A stretch of 64,000 bases of DNA from Lacrimispora sphenoides (GTDB lineage: Bacteria; Bacillota; Clostridia; Lachnospirales; Lachnospiraceae), in NCBI RefSeq assembly GCF_900105215.1, contig NZ_FOIP01000002.1:1240001-1304000 (forward strand), read 5' to 3'. Position numbers and translations under genes: made by a program. Positions 41,744-51,612 of this stretch are shown here, piece after piece (within the stretch, counting starts at the first letter, position 1; each line of letters begins with the position of its first letter). The notes below the pieces were generated by a model. It worked only from the letters and a program-made list of their open reading frames with translations. It was not told where the DNA came from and searched no databases.

Positions 41744-43869
41744 ATGTCAAAATCGTTATACATTGCAGAAAAACCAAGTGTGGCCCAGGAATTTGCCAAT
41801 GCTTTAAAGGTGAATGGAAGGCGCAGGGATGGATATATAGAATCGGATCAGGTGATCATAACCTGGTGCGTAGGGCATCTGGTAACGATGAGCTATCCGG
41901 AAAGCTATGATCCCAAATTCAAACGGTGGAGCCTATCCACCCTTCCTTTTCTTCCCAAGGAATTTAAGTATGAGGTGATCCCAAACGCTGAAAAACAATT
42001 TAAGATTGTAAGCAGTCTGCTCAACCGTCCTGATGTGGATACCATTTATGTGTGCACGGACTCCGGGCGGGAAGGAGAGTACATATACCGCCTGGTGGCG
42101 CAAATGGCAGGAGTGGAGGACAAGAAACAGAGACGTGTGTGGATTGATTCTCAGACAGAGGATGAGATTTTAAGAGGCATCCGGGAAGCAAAGGATGAAT
42201 CCGAATACGATAATCTTTCTGCCTCAGCCTATTTAAGGGCAAAAGAAGATTATCTCATGGGAATTAATTTTTCCCGATTGCTTACACTAAGGTATGGGCA
42301 GCATATTTCCAATTACTTAAAAAGCGGGAAGAATACGGTAATATCTGTTGGCCGGGTCATGACCTGCGTCATGGGGATGGTGGTGCGGAGAGAACGAGAG
42401 GTTCGGGACTTTGTTAAAACACCGTTTTACCGTGTGATCGGAACCTTTTCCAGAGAGGATGCAGCGAATCCCGAATTATTGGGTATGGATTTTGATGGGG
42501 AGTGGAGAAGTGCTCCAGGATCCAAATATTTCGAATCCCCGTTCCTTTATAAGGAAAACGGCTTTAAGGAACGAAAATATGCAGAAGATCTGATAAACAC
42601 CCTGTCTCTCATGGATCCCATGGAAGGGACCGTTGCTTCCATAGAAAAGAAAAAGGAAACAAAGAATCCCCCTTGCTTTACAATCTGGCTGAGCTTCAGA
42701 ATGACTGTTCCAAGATGTTTAAGATCAGTCCTGATGAGACCTTAAAGGTGGTTCAGGAGCTTTATGAAAAGAAACTGGTCACTTACCCAAGAACCGATGC
42801 CAGGGTTTTATCTACGGCGGTTGCAAAGGAGATCCATAAGAACATAGCCGGGCTTAAGGGCTTTGAACCTATGGCGGAAGCAGCGGCAGAGGTTATGGAG
42901 AAGGGATCTTACAAGACCATTGAAAAAACCAGGTATGTCAATGACAAGCAGATAACGGACCATTATGCCATCATACCCACCGGCCAGGGACTTGGCGCAT
43001 TGAGGGGACTGTCTCCCCTGGTGTTGAAAGTTTATGAAGTCATAGCAAGAAGATTTATAAGTGTCTTTTATCCGCCGGCTGTTTATCAGAAATATGCCCT
43101 GGAGCTTATGGCGGATACTGGGAACCCTGCTACAGATCCTGCCCCGAATCAGGTATCAGGAAAGGAACATTTTTATGCCAATTTCCGGGTCATGCTGGAA
43201 GCGGGTTATTTAAAAGTTGCAGAGGTGTCCTGGGGGAAAAAGAAGCAGCAGGATGAAGGAAACAGAGAAAAGCCTTCTGAGGAAAATGGACAAGAGGAGA
43301 ACAACCAGGAATCCTCTCAGAATCAAATGGATAATCCCGCATTCGTTGCCATGCTTGGCACCCTGAAAAAGGGAATGAAGCTTCCTCTTAAAAAGCTGAC
43401 GATTAAGGAAGGAGAAACTTCCCCTCCCAAGCGCTATACATCCGGTTCCATGATCTTAGCCATGGAAAATGCCGGACAGCTTATAGAAGATGAAGAGCTC
43501 CGCGCCCAGATAAAGGGAAGCGGAATAGGAACCAGTGCTACCCGGGCTGAGATTTTAAAAAAGCTGTGCAATATCAAGTATCTTTCCTTGAACAGCAAAA
43601 CCCAGGTAATTGTTCCCACTCTATTGGGAGAAATGATTTTCGACGTAGTCAATGCTTCCATCAGACAGCTTCTTAATCCGGAATTGACGGCAAGCTGGGA
43701 AAAAGGGCTGACTTATGTGGCCGAGGGGTCCATAACCCCGGAAGAGTATATGCAGAAGCTGGAGAATTTTGTTGCCGGGCGGACCGCAGGAGTTTTAAGA
43801 CTCAATAATCATTACGATCTGCATGGTGTATTTGATGCTGCGGCAGCTAATTATAATAAACAAAAATAG
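41744..43869 (+). pseudogene. topB: DNA topoisomerase III, split by a frameshift
   Basis: The first frame gives MSKSLYIAEKPSVAQEFANA with TOPRIM motifs (CTDSGREGEYIYRL). It loses sense after EKKKETKNPP at a run of five Cs (42668-42672). The sensible continuation, LLYNLAELQNDCSKMF, is one base out of phase and carries the catalytic Tyr in KLVTYPRTDARVLS and GIGTSATRAEILKKL. Joined, the protein is about 708 residues, normal for TopB. A missing C in the homopolymer would restore it, so this may be a sequencing error or a recent mutation. Confidence 0.88.
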
Positions 43870-43880
43870 GAGAATATAAA

Positions 43881-44564
43881 ATGAAAAAAGAAGATATGAC
43901 AAACCAGGACTTATTTGATACTAACCATACAATAGCAAAATTATTATTTGAGCAGACCACTTATCCATGGGAAATCCTCCCGAAAATCAGTGAATTCATT
44001 GTTTCTCTGGGAGAGCGTCTACCAAAGGATGAGTATGTTCACGTAGGAAAAGCAGTATGGATCCATAAATCCATCAATCTTCCGCCAACAGCATGTATGG
44101 GTGAGCATGTGATCATATGTAAGGGCGCACAGATCCGTCATTGCGCATTTATCAGAGGCAACGCCATCATTGGAGAAGGCGCAGTGATAGGAAACTCTTC
44201 TGAAATTAAGAACTCCATTCTTTTTGATGGTGTGCAGGTTCCTCATTATAACTATGTAGGAGATTCCATCTTAGGCTATAAGTCTCATATGGGTGCTTCT
44301 TCTCTGGCTTCCAACGTAAAATCCGATAAGTCTTTGGTTACGGTTCATGCAGAAGACGGGGATATTGAGACCGGTCTTAAGAAATTCGGTGCGATCATAG
44401 GTGATTTCACAGAAGTTGGCTGCGGTGCAGTCTTGAATCCTGGTACCGTGATCGGACCAAAATCCAATATTTATCCTCTTTCCTGCGTCAGAGGCTGTGT
44501 AGATGCTAACTCCATCTATAAGAATCAGGGTGAAATCGTAGAGAAAAAAATCATTGAGGAATAA
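43881..44564 (+). CDS. Hexapeptide-repeat (left-handed beta-helix) protein, GlmU-C-like
   Basis: 227 residues. The central region is built of hexapeptide turns: GKAVWIHKSINLPPTACMGE, GNAIIGEGAVIGNSSEIKNS and VGCGAVLNPGTVIGPKSNIY. These form the left-handed beta-helix of acyl and nucleotidyl transferases such as the GlmU C-terminal domain. The N-terminal 40 residues are helical, and no uridyltransferase domain exists. Homologues are often labelled UDP-GlcNAc pyrophosphorylase, but that activity is not supported here. TAGGAG precedes the ATG. Confidence 0.82.
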   Translation: MKKEDMTNQDLFDTNHTIAKLLFEQTTYPWEILPKISEFIVSLGERLPKDEYVHVGKAVWIHKSINLPPTACMGEHVIICKGAQIRHCAFIRGNAIIGEGAVIGNSSEIKNSILFDGVQVPHYNYVGDSILGYKSHMGASSLASNVKSDKSLVTVHAEDGDIETGLKKFGAIIGDFTEVGCGAVLNPGTVIGPKSNIYPLSCVRGCVDANSIYKNQGEIVEKKIIEE

Positions 44565-44575
44565 GGAACAGTACA

Positions 44576-45904
44576 ATGGATAAACAACACACTGCGGCGA
44601 AGAACGGAACCTTTGGTTCTCGGATTGGGTTTATTCTCGCCTCTGTTGGCTCTGCGGTAGGTATGGGGAACATCTGGATGTTTCCCTACCGCCTGGGGCA
44701 GTACGGGGGAGCCGCTTTTTTATTGGTGTATTTTGGTTTTATTTTTTTGTTTGGTATGGTTGGTCTTTCCGGCGAGTTTGCCTTTGGCAGGCTGACGGGG
44801 ACAGGCCCTATTGGTTCCTACGACTATGCCATGAAGACCAGAGGGAAAAAAGGAGGCGGATTTATTGGAGCCATCCCCTTGATCGGGTCTTTTGGCATTG
44901 CAATTGGCTATGCCATCATTGTAGGCTGGGTTCTTAAGTATCTGTTCGGTTCCTTAAGCGGCGTGATGATGAATACGGAGGCAACGGAATACTTTTCCAG
45001 CATGACAGGAAAATTCGGCAGCGTACCCTGGCATTTCCTTGTGGTGGTCATTACTGTGGCTGTGTTAGCAGGGGGTGTTTTAAAGGGGATTGAAAAAGTA
45101 AATGCAATCATGATGCCGTCTTTTTTCATCCTGTTTGCGATCATTGCGATCCGAGTATTTTTTCTTCCTGGTTCTATGGCTGGCTATGAATATCTGCTGG
45201 TTCCCAGATGGGAATATTTATTGAAGCCGGAAACCTGGGTCATGGCCATGGGTCAGGCATTCTTTTCCTTATCCATTACAGGATCCGGAATGGTCATTTA
45301 CGGAAGCTACCTGGATAAAAAAGAAGATATTCCCAAAGCAGCCATTACCACTGCATTCCTTGACACAGTTGCTGCGCTTTTGGCTGGATTTGCCATCATT
45401 CCGGCGGTCTTTGCCTTCCAGATGGATCCTGCAAGCGGCCCGCCTCTTATGTTCATCACAGTACCAAAGGTCTTTTCCATGATTCCGGCAGGAAGATGGG
45501 TGGCAGTGCTGTTTTTCCTTTCCGTATTATTTGCAGGGGTGACTTCCCTGGTAAACATGCTTGAGGTATGCTCAGAGGCTGTACAGACCCACTTGCACTT
45601 TTCACGTAAGAAGGCTATTTTTTTAGTAGGGGCAGCGGTGTTTATTCCAGGACTCTTCATAGAACACGAGCCTTATATGGGATTCTTTATGGATCTGATT
45701 ACAATATACGTAGTTCCTTTTGGCGCTGTTTTATGCTCTATTATGATTTACTGGGTCTTAAAAGACGGAAAGATCATGGAAGAATTAAACAGGGGAAGGA
45801 AAAAGCCTTTAGGGGCGGCTTATCTTTTTACTGCAAAATACATCTATGTTTTTCTTGCTGCGTTAGTGTTCGCACTTAGCATCCTATATAAAGGAATCGG
45901 ATAA
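44576..45904 (+). CDS. Sodium-dependent transporter, NSS (SNF) family
   Basis: 442 residues with about eleven membrane helices. The first, SRIGFILASVGSAVGMGNIW, continues MFPYRLGQYGGAAFLL and is the NSS signature that forms the sodium and substrate sites. ITGSGMVIYGSYLDKKEDIP is helix 6-7 and GVTSLVNMLEVCSEAVQTHL helix 8. The family co-transports amino acids with sodium (MhsT, LeuT, TnaT). The exact amino acid is unknown. It follows the preceding gene by 11 bases, so may be co-transcribed. Confidence 0.92.
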   Translation: MDKQHTAAKNGTFGSRIGFILASVGSAVGMGNIWMFPYRLGQYGGAAFLLVYFGFIFLFGMVGLSGEFAFGRLTGTGPIGSYDYAMKTRGKKGGGFIGAIPLIGSFGIAIGYAIIVGWVLKYLFGSLSGVMMNTEATEYFSSMTGKFGSVPWHFLVVVITVAVLAGGVLKGIEKVNAIMMPSFFILFAIIAIRVFFLPGSMAGYEYLLVPRWEYLLKPETWVMAMGQAFFSLSITGSGMVIYGSYLDKKEDIPKAAITTAFLDTVAALLAGFAIIPAVFAFQMDPASGPPLMFITVPKVFSMIPAGRWVAVLFFLSVLFAGVTSLVNMLEVCSEAVQTHLHFSRKKAIFLVGAAVFIPGLFIEHEPYMGFFMDLITIYVVPFGAVLCSIMIYWVLKDGKIMEELNRGRKKPLGAAYLFTAKYIYVFLAALVFALSILYKGIG

Positions 45905-45918
45905 AATATAGTCAAAAA

Positions 45919-45967
45919 GAAACGCACTTTGAAGCGGCAGGATATGCCGGATCAAGGTGCGTTTTTA
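45919..45967. terminator. Bidirectional terminator between NSS transporter and upp
   Basis: AACGCACTTTGA pairs with TCAAGGTGCGTT around an inner CGGCA/TGCCG stem and ends in TTTTT, with A-rich sequence on the other side. Confidence 0.8.
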
Positions 45968-45986
45968 AGTGGTCCTTAGTTGTCTG

Positions 45987-46628
45987 CTATTTTGTACCGA
46001 AGATTCTGTCTCCTGCATCTCCCAGACCAGGACAGATATAGGCGTTATCATTTAACTGGCGGTCCAGATGCCCGATGTAGATCTGAATGTCCGGATGTGC
46101 CTCACGGAGTCTCTTTAAGCCCTCCGGAGCAGCGATAATAGCCATGAATTTGATGTTTCTTCCGCCATGCTGTTTGATGAAATCCACAGCGGCTACTGCG
46201 GAACCGCCGGTTGCCAGCATAGGATCTGTCACAACAATGGTTCTCTGCTCGATTGGGCTTGGCAGCTTACAGTAGTATTCGTGAGGCTCATGGGTAACTT
46301 CATCCCGGTACAGGCCGATGTGGCCTACTTTTGCAGAGGGAACCAAAGCCAGGATTCCGTTGACCATGCCCAGTCCTGCACGAAGGATAGGAACGACAGC
46401 CATTTTTTTACCGGCAATCATAGGAGTCATGCAGGTCTCAATAGGAGTTTCCACCTCTACATCCTGTAAGGGGAGATCTCTTAAGGCCTCAAATCCCATC
46501 AGCATTGCAATTTCTTCGATGAGGGCACGGAACTCATTGGTGCCTGTCCTCTTATCTCTTAAAATAGAGATCTTGTGCTGAATAAGCGGGTGAGTAAAAA
46601 CGGTTACATTGTCCATTGAAAAGTCCAT
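45987..46628 (-). CDS. upp: Uracil phosphoribosyltransferase
   Basis: 213 residues. It makes UMP from uracil and PRPP for pyrimidine salvage. The PRPP loop is [18 protein letters not shown], and the uracil-binding end [16 protein letters not shown] is typical. [16 protein letters not shown] is a further signature. The start is the ATG after GAAAGGA; a second ATG lies four codons on. Directly upstream, in the same direction, is a broken uracil permease gene, so uptake and salvage were once coupled here. Confidence 0.95.
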   Translation of the reverse strand: MDFSMDNVTVFTHPLIQHKISILRDKRTGTNEFRALIEEIAMLMGFEALRDLPLQDVEVETPIETCMTPMIAGKKMAVVPILRAGLGMVNGILALVPSAKVGHIGLYRDEVTHEPHEYYCKLPSPIEQRTIVVTDPMLATGGSAVAAVDFIKQHGGRNIKFMAIIAAPEGLKRLREAHPDIQIYIGHLDRQLNDNAYICPGLGDAGDRIFGTK

Positions 46629-46656
46629 AATTGTTTTAAATCCTTTCTTTATTCTC

Positions 46657-47121
46657 TTAGAGTATCAGGGTTTCCGGTAATATGAGGTTCATGAGAACAA
46701 CGATTATGACTGCTAGAGACAGACCTAAGCTGTTTCTTGTAATAGAGCCTGCTATAACATTAAGTTCTCCAAGCTGTGCGAATCCAGGTTCGAATATCAG
46801 AATCAGTCCAACGATGGTCTGGCCCTCGGGGCGAAAATAATTCCACCCTGTACTAAAGGTACGTTTCCTGGGATCACGGTTCCAACCGGCCGGATAACTG
46901 CAGTGGCAGCGGCCAGAAAAGTAAAGGAGGAACCAAGAAATGCAGGAACTCTAAATTTAGTACAGCAGTGGAATATTAAGTTGCCGTCGCTTGCTGAAAA
47001 TAATGCCAACGATAGATTGTGACCTGTCATTTAGGGTATGCACGGTTGCAACGAAGATGACGAACATATGTCTGATACTGAGCAGATAATCTCGGGTTGT
47101 CAGTTTTGCGTTGTTACTCAT
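46657..47121 (-). pseudogene. Uracil/xanthine permease remnant with internal deletions
   Basis: An ATG at 47121 opens MSNNAKLTTRDYLLSIRHMF, matching the start of uracil permeases (RHMF then VIFVATV). After a break come FRVPAFLGSSFTFLAAATAV, a conserved helix of the UraA family, then LIFEPGFAQLGELNV, and a C-terminal helix, LAVIIVVLMNLILPETL. Only about 465 of the expected 1,300 bases remain, in several frames. It lies 28 bases before upp, the usual uraA-upp order. Confidence 0.7.
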
Positions 47122-47192
47122 TTTTCTACCCCATTTCTTTTTATTTTCCGTACTATTCTAACAGAGAAAGAGGTAAAAGGCAACTATTTTTC

Positions 47193-48035
47193 CTATTTTG
47201 TCTCAGGAGTATATTTTATCAGCGCAAAATCACCCAGGCTATGAGGCACCGGAATGGAAATAATTATGGTACCGCTATCTTCATAGCTAAAGGATTCCGG
47301 AAAGGCAGGAGTGTTGCCTGAGGATGCTGCTTCCAAGGGAAAATCAGCTTTTTGGAACATTTTGGCATATGTATCCATGCTGGTTTGAACAAAATAAGGA
47401 ATTAAGGCTTTTGCAAGTTCAGGAGATGCATCATAGAGCAGACAGTCATCAGAACGGATGTATTCAGCCAGCGCATTGGGATCTGCATAATCCGTGAGTC
47501 TTATATCCTTAGCCAGAGACATATCAACCGTGTTGGTAAAAAACACATTGACCGGATGCGCAGCTCCATCCCCGGAAAAGAGTCCGGTGTATATAACTGT
47601 GATACGCTTCCTGTCTACGGAGTTTACCTTGGCTGTAAGGGAAAGGCTGTCCTTTTCTACATTGACGGAATAGGCTTTTAATATCTCTAAGGCATTGCTT
47701 TTTAACAGGTCGTTTATTTTTTCCTCCATGGCCCCATCCTCCAATCCGGAGACAGCCGGATACTGAATGGAAACATTTCCATCCTTATAGGTGTGGAGGG
47801 CAGCGGTGATGCCGGCGGCAGAGGTGTTCTTGCCCGATTCCTTTTGCTGAGCCAGGGTATCCGGGTTTTCGATCTTTACAGGTTCTGGTGCTTCTGTGGC
47901 AGAGGACATGGATTCTCCTGTTACAGCAGTGGTAGTGGCTGGCACGTCGGTTTTAACATAATTCTTTTGTCCGCAGCCGCTTAAAATCAGGGTGCAGCCG
48001 ATGAAAAGGGCTGGGATAACAGTATTTCGTTTCAT
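47193..48035 (-). CDS. Lipoprotein with DUF3298/RsiV-like domain
   Basis: 280 residues from the ATG after GGGAGG. The signal peptide ends in a lipobox (LFIGCTLILSGCGQ), so the protein is anchored outside the membrane. A Thr/Ser/Glu-rich linker (about residues 25-70) leads to the folded part: NVSIQYPAVSGLEDGAMEEK, VIYTGLFSGDGAAHPVNVFF and LRSDDC-like acidic loops. This layout resembles the DUF4163-DUF3298 region of RsiV and PdaC. The ligand is unknown. Confidence 0.82.
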   Translation of the reverse strand: MKRNTVIPALFIGCTLILSGCGQKNYVKTDVPATTTAVTGESMSSATEAPEPVKIENPDTLAQQKESGKNTSAAGITAALHTYKDGNVSIQYPAVSGLEDGAMEEKINDLLKSNALEILKAYSVNVEKDSLSLTAKVNSVDRKRITVIYTGLFSGDGAAHPVNVFFTNTVDMSLAKDIRLTDYADPNALAEYIRSDDCLLYDASPELAKALIPYFVQTSMDTYAKMFQKADFPLEAASSGNTPAFPESFSYEDSGTIIISIPVPHSLGDFALIKYTPETK

Positions 48036-48263
48036 AGGATTACCTCCCTTCATTTTTGCTGATTTTTTACAGTATATCACAAATATTGCAGTTGTGCCCG
48101 TGATTTTCCCCGAATTAAGAAAAAGTATAGGAAAATTTTGGAAGTAAGGTATTGCAGAAAATGCCGTAAGATACGAAGATGAACAAGCCGCAGAATAGAG
48201 AAAAGGCCCTGGAAAACTGAATGTTTCAGCTTTCCAGAGCCTTGCTCCCTGCCAAGGGTGTAG

Positions 48264-48346
48264 TGCCGGCAGTGGGACTTGAACCCACACGATGTTGCCA
48301 TCAACGGATTTTGAGTCCGCCTCGTCTGCCATTCCGACATGCCGGC
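48264..48346 (-). tRNA. tRNA-Leu(CAA)
   Basis: Class II tRNA on the minus strand with acceptor GCCGGCA/TGCCGGC, anticodon arm GCGGA-CTCAAAA-TCCGT with anticodon CAA, a long variable arm (TGATGGCAACATCG) and T arm GTGGG-TTCAAGT-CCCAC. CCA is not encoded. Confidence 0.93.
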
Positions 48347-48480
48347 CTTTCCTTACAACGCTCATTATTTTATCATAGGATTTTCCATTTGGCAAGTGTT
48401 TTTTTACGATTATTAAATTGAAAATGAGCAAAATATATTGTATGATAGACAAAAGATATAATTAAGGAGGTGTCTGGACC

Positions 48481-48828
48481 ATGACATGTAAGGAAGCAGA
48501 ACGTCTGGTTATGCCATACATCAATGATGAACTGACAGACGAAGAGCTGTGTGAATTTCTGGAACATATGGAATCCTGCCCGGATTGCCGGGAGGAACTG
48601 GAAATATACTTTACTGTGGACGTGGGAATCAGGCAGCTGGATTCCGAAACGGGGAATTATAATATAAAAGGAGCGCTGGAGGCCGCCATAGAACAGTCCA
48701 GACAAAGGCTTCAGGTTATACGGTGTATTAAAATTGCCAGGTATGCGGTTGCTACGGTAAGTGTAATGGCACTGTTTTTTACGGTCCTTCTGCAATGCCG
48801 GATTTGGCTGCAGTGGGGCTTACTATGA
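48481..48828 (+). CDS. Zinc-finger (zf-HC2) anti-sigma-like membrane protein
   Basis: 115 residues. The N-terminal MTCKEAERLVMPYINDEL and FLEHMESCPDCREELE give the H-x-x-x-C-x-x-C zinc site of anti-sigma factors of the ZAS/zf-HC2 type. One membrane helix is near the end (VATVSVMALFFTVLLQ). TTAAGGAGG precedes the ATG. No sigma factor gene is adjacent, so the partner is unknown. Confidence 0.82.
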   Translation: MTCKEAERLVMPYINDELTDEELCEFLEHMESCPDCREELEIYFTVDVGIRQLDSETGNYNIKGALEAAIEQSRQRLQVIRCIKIARYAVATVSVMALFFTVLLQCRIWLQWGLL

Positions 48829-48857
48829 TGGGAGAAAGTGACCAATGAGTATACCTA

Positions 48858-48951
48858 GTATACCTTTATGCCCAAACAGCATGGGCAGGAAAGAGGAAAT
48901 ACCCTGCGGGTATACCTTAATGCCAAAAAAAATGGGTAGGAAAGAGGAAAC
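48858..48951 (+). repeat. Two-hairpin intergenic repeat, tandem pair before polA
   Basis: Two units, GTATACCTTTATGCCC...GGAAAGAGGAAA (48858-48900) and GTATACCTTAATGCC...GGAAAGAGGAAA (48910-48951), lie head to tail. Each holds a TGCCC/GGGCA-type stem, and TACCC-TGC-GGGTA forms another. The second unit ends in the polA ribosome site. Related copies lie at 52195 and 55519. Confidence 0.75.
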
Positions 48952-51504
48952 ATGAGTAGAAAAAATATCGTTTTAGTAGATGGAAACAGTATGCTAAGGA
49001 ACGCCTTTTATGGTCTTCCTTCCAATGGGGCGAGAGGGATTCAAAGCCTGATCGTGAAGCTTTTAGAGACAAAAGAAGCGGACTATGTGGCAGTGGCCTT
49101 TGATTCCGAAACAGAAGGCAGCCATAAAGAAATATATAAAAATACGGCGGTGAACCAAGGCCTTTTAAAGGAGGAAGAGCGCTTAAGGGAGGCGTTGCTT
49201 TCCCTGGATATTCCTGCTTTGGATAAGGACGGATATACTTCCGCCGATATTCTGGCCTCATTGGCAAAAAGGTGTCAGGAAGAGGAAGGGGAAGTCCTGC
49301 TTCTGACTGGGGAGCGAAAGCTTTTGCAGGCAGTGGAAGAACATGTGACCCTTAAGATACCGGTTGTAAGAGAAGAGGGTCTGGAGTTTAAATCCTATTC
49401 CATAGAGCTCATACGGGAAGAATTTGGCCTGGAGCCGGAGTCCCTGGCCGGAGTTTTTGCGCTATCCGGAGCATGGGGGATTGGTGAGAAAACTGCCTGT
49501 CAGTTGATCAGGGAGTACCATAATGTAGAAAATATTTATAACCACATAGAAGAAATAGGGTCTCAGAGAATCCGGGAGGCACTTACCGGGAATCAGGAAG
49601 AGATAAAGCGTAAGGTAGAACTTGCTGCCCTTCGCAGGGATTGCGATATCAGCCTGGACTACACAAAAACTCCCCAGCAGGCAGAGATTCAGAAAATTAT
49701 TGATATGGATTTTGTTCCGGCCGTTTTCCCTGGAGAAGATGAGGAACCTTCCCTGGAATCTGACTTTCATGCTGTTACAGACCTTTCAGAAGCTGAAACC
49801 ATATTTTTAAAGTGCAAAGTGGGTTGTCGGTTGGGGCTGCAGCTGGTAATTGAGGACAAGGCTGTGTCAGCTCTGTCTCTTTGCCTAAGTGAGACAGAGT
49901 GTTACTGCTTTATTCCCCAGGGGACTCTTACGCCGCAATATCTGGCAGAGAAAGCAGAGGAAGTCTGTAAAAGAGCGGGGCAGACAACTGTTTTTCACTT
50001 AAAGAGCCAGCTGGCGTTTTTAAAGCTTACGCCGGAACAACCGGTGTTTGATGCAGGAGTTGCCGGATATCTGTTAAACCCGTTAAAGGATTCCTATGAA
50101 TACAATGATCTGGCGGAGGATTATCTGGATCTCTCCATTCCATCTAAAACAGAGCTTTTAGGAAAAAGCTCCTTTAAACGTGCGCTGGAGGGTGATAAGG
50201 AAAAAGCCGTTATCTGCATCTGCTATATGTCCTATGTCGCTTTAAAAAGCCAAGACCTGCTTCGTGAATCATTGGAACAGGCGGGCATGGATAAGCTGTA
50301 TTATGAGATCGAAATGCCTTTGATCTACAGCCTGTTTCATATGGAAGAGGCAGGAATACGCGTGGAAAGGGAACGCCTGAAGGAATATGGTGACCGTTTA
50401 AAGGTCCGCATCACAGAGCTTGAGCAAAAGATATATGAAGAAACGGGAGAAACCTTTAATATCAATTCCCCTAAGCAGTTAGGAGAGGTTCTCTTTGACC
50501 ATATGAAGATTCCGGGAGGGAAAAAGACCAAAACCGGTTATTCAACGGCAGCGGATGTATTGGAAAAGCTGGCATCTGACTGGCCTGTGGTCAACCTGAT
50601 TCTGGATTACAGACAGCTGACGAAATTAAATTCCACCTACGCAGACGGGCTGGCAGCTTACATTGGGCCGGATGAGCGGATTCACGGAACCTTTAACCAA
50701 ACAATTACAGCCACGGGAAGAATCAGCAGTACAGAACCTAACTTGCAGAACATTCCGGTCCGCATGGAGCTTGGAAGGGAAATCCGGAAGGTTTTTGTTC
50801 CTCAGGAGGGATGCCAGTTTGTTGATGCGGATTATTCTCAGATTGAGCTGAGAGTACTGGCCCATATGTCAGGGGACCAGCGTCTTATCGACGCTTACCG
50901 GCAGGCAGAGGATATCCATGCCATCACGGCTTCCCAGGTGTTTCATGTTCCGTTAAATGAGGTGACGCCTCTCCAGAGAAGGAACGCAAAGGCCGTAAAC
51001 TTTGGCATTGTATATGGAATCAGCTCCTTTGGACTAAGCGAGGGCTTAAGCATTACCAGAAAAGAGGCTTCGGAATACATTAGTAAATATTTTGAAACCT
51101 ATCCGGGTGTGAAGTCATTTTTAGACAGCCTTGTATCTGAGGCGAAAGAACAGGGCTATGCAGTCAGCATGTTTGGGAGACGCCGTCCCGTCCCGGAGCT
51201 TAAATCCTCTAACTTCATGCAGCGCTCTTTTGGAGAACGGGTCGCCATGAATTCTCCCATCCAGGGTACTGCGGCAGATATTATCAAGATTGCCATGATC
51301 CGGGTGGATCATGCTTTGAGAAAACAGGGATTAAAATCCAGGATCGTCCTTCAGGTTCATGATGAGCTTCTCATTGAAGCATATCATGATGAGGTTGATA
51401 AGGTAAAAGAGCTTCTTGTGGAAGAAATGAAGCATGCTGCGGACCTTGCAGTGTCCCTTGAAGTAGAGGCCAATATAGGAGACTCCTGGTTTGATGCAAA
51501 GTAA
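48952..51504 (+). CDS. polA: DNA polymerase I with degenerate 5'-nuclease domain
   Basis: 850 residues. The polymerase domain is intact: motif A DADYSQIELRVLAHMSGD, motif B RRNAKAVNFGIVYGIS and motif C VHDELLIEA. The N-terminal domain keeps VLVDGNSMLRNAFYGLP and VAFD but has lost most other metal ligands: the usual EADD is TSAD, TGDRD is TGERK, and the GDxSDN-x-PG segment is missing before GIGEKTA. The 3'-5' exonuclease DxE box is also absent. It therefore probably polymerises without either nuclease, and primer removal would need another enzyme. AAAGAGG precedes the ATG, inside a repeat. Confidence 0.93.
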   Translation: MSRKNIVLVDGNSMLRNAFYGLPSNGARGIQSLIVKLLETKEADYVAVAFDSETEGSHKEIYKNTAVNQGLLKEEERLREALLSLDIPALDKDGYTSADILASLAKRCQEEEGEVLLLTGERKLLQAVEEHVTLKIPVVREEGLEFKSYSIELIREEFGLEPESLAGVFALSGAWGIGEKTACQLIREYHNVENIYNHIEEIGSQRIREALTGNQEEIKRKVELAALRRDCDISLDYTKTPQQAEIQKIIDMDFVPAVFPGEDEEPSLESDFHAVTDLSEAETIFLKCKVGCRLGLQLVIEDKAVSALSLCLSETECYCFIPQGTLTPQYLAEKAEEVCKRAGQTTVFHLKSQLAFLKLTPEQPVFDAGVAGYLLNPLKDSYEYNDLAEDYLDLSIPSKTELLGKSSFKRALEGDKEKAVICICYMSYVALKSQDLLRESLEQAGMDKLYYEIEMPLIYSLFHMEEAGIRVERERLKEYGDRLKVRITELEQKIYEETGETFNINSPKQLGEVLFDHMKIPGGKKTKTGYSTAADVLEKLASDWPVVNLILDYRQLTKLNSTYADGLAAYIGPDERIHGTFNQTITATGRISSTEPNLQNIPVRMELGREIRKVFVPQEGCQFVDADYSQIELRVLAHMSGDQRLIDAYRQAEDIHAITASQVFHVPLNEVTPLQRRNAKAVNFGIVYGISSFGLSEGLSITRKEASEYISKYFETYPGVKSFLDSLVSEAKEQGYAVSMFGRRRPVPELKSSNFMQRSFGERVAMNSPIQGTAADIIKIAMIRVDHALRKQGLKSRIVLQVHDELLIEAYHDEVDKVKELLVEEMKHAADLAVSLEVEANIGDSWFDAK

Positions 51505-51545
51505 AATACCTTGCAGCAGACTGCAAAGTATTTGATGGGCTGTCG

Positions 51546-51575
51546 CCAGATGGACATGCAGACATGTCCATCTGG
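51546..51575 (+). terminator. Strong hairpin between polA and coaE
   Basis: CCAGATGGACATG pairs perfectly with CATGTCCATCTGG around CAGA, 42 bases after the polA stop. No T run follows, so it may be a processing or attenuation element. Confidence 0.55.
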
Positions 51576-51612
51576 GCCGCTGCCTTTACGAGAATAAAGG
51601 GTTGGTGATAGG

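Noticed and set aside
47193..48452. Longer 419-codon frame for the lipoprotein gene
   Set aside because: The extension runs through the tRNA-Leu gene; the ATG at 48035 has a good ribosome site and signal peptide.
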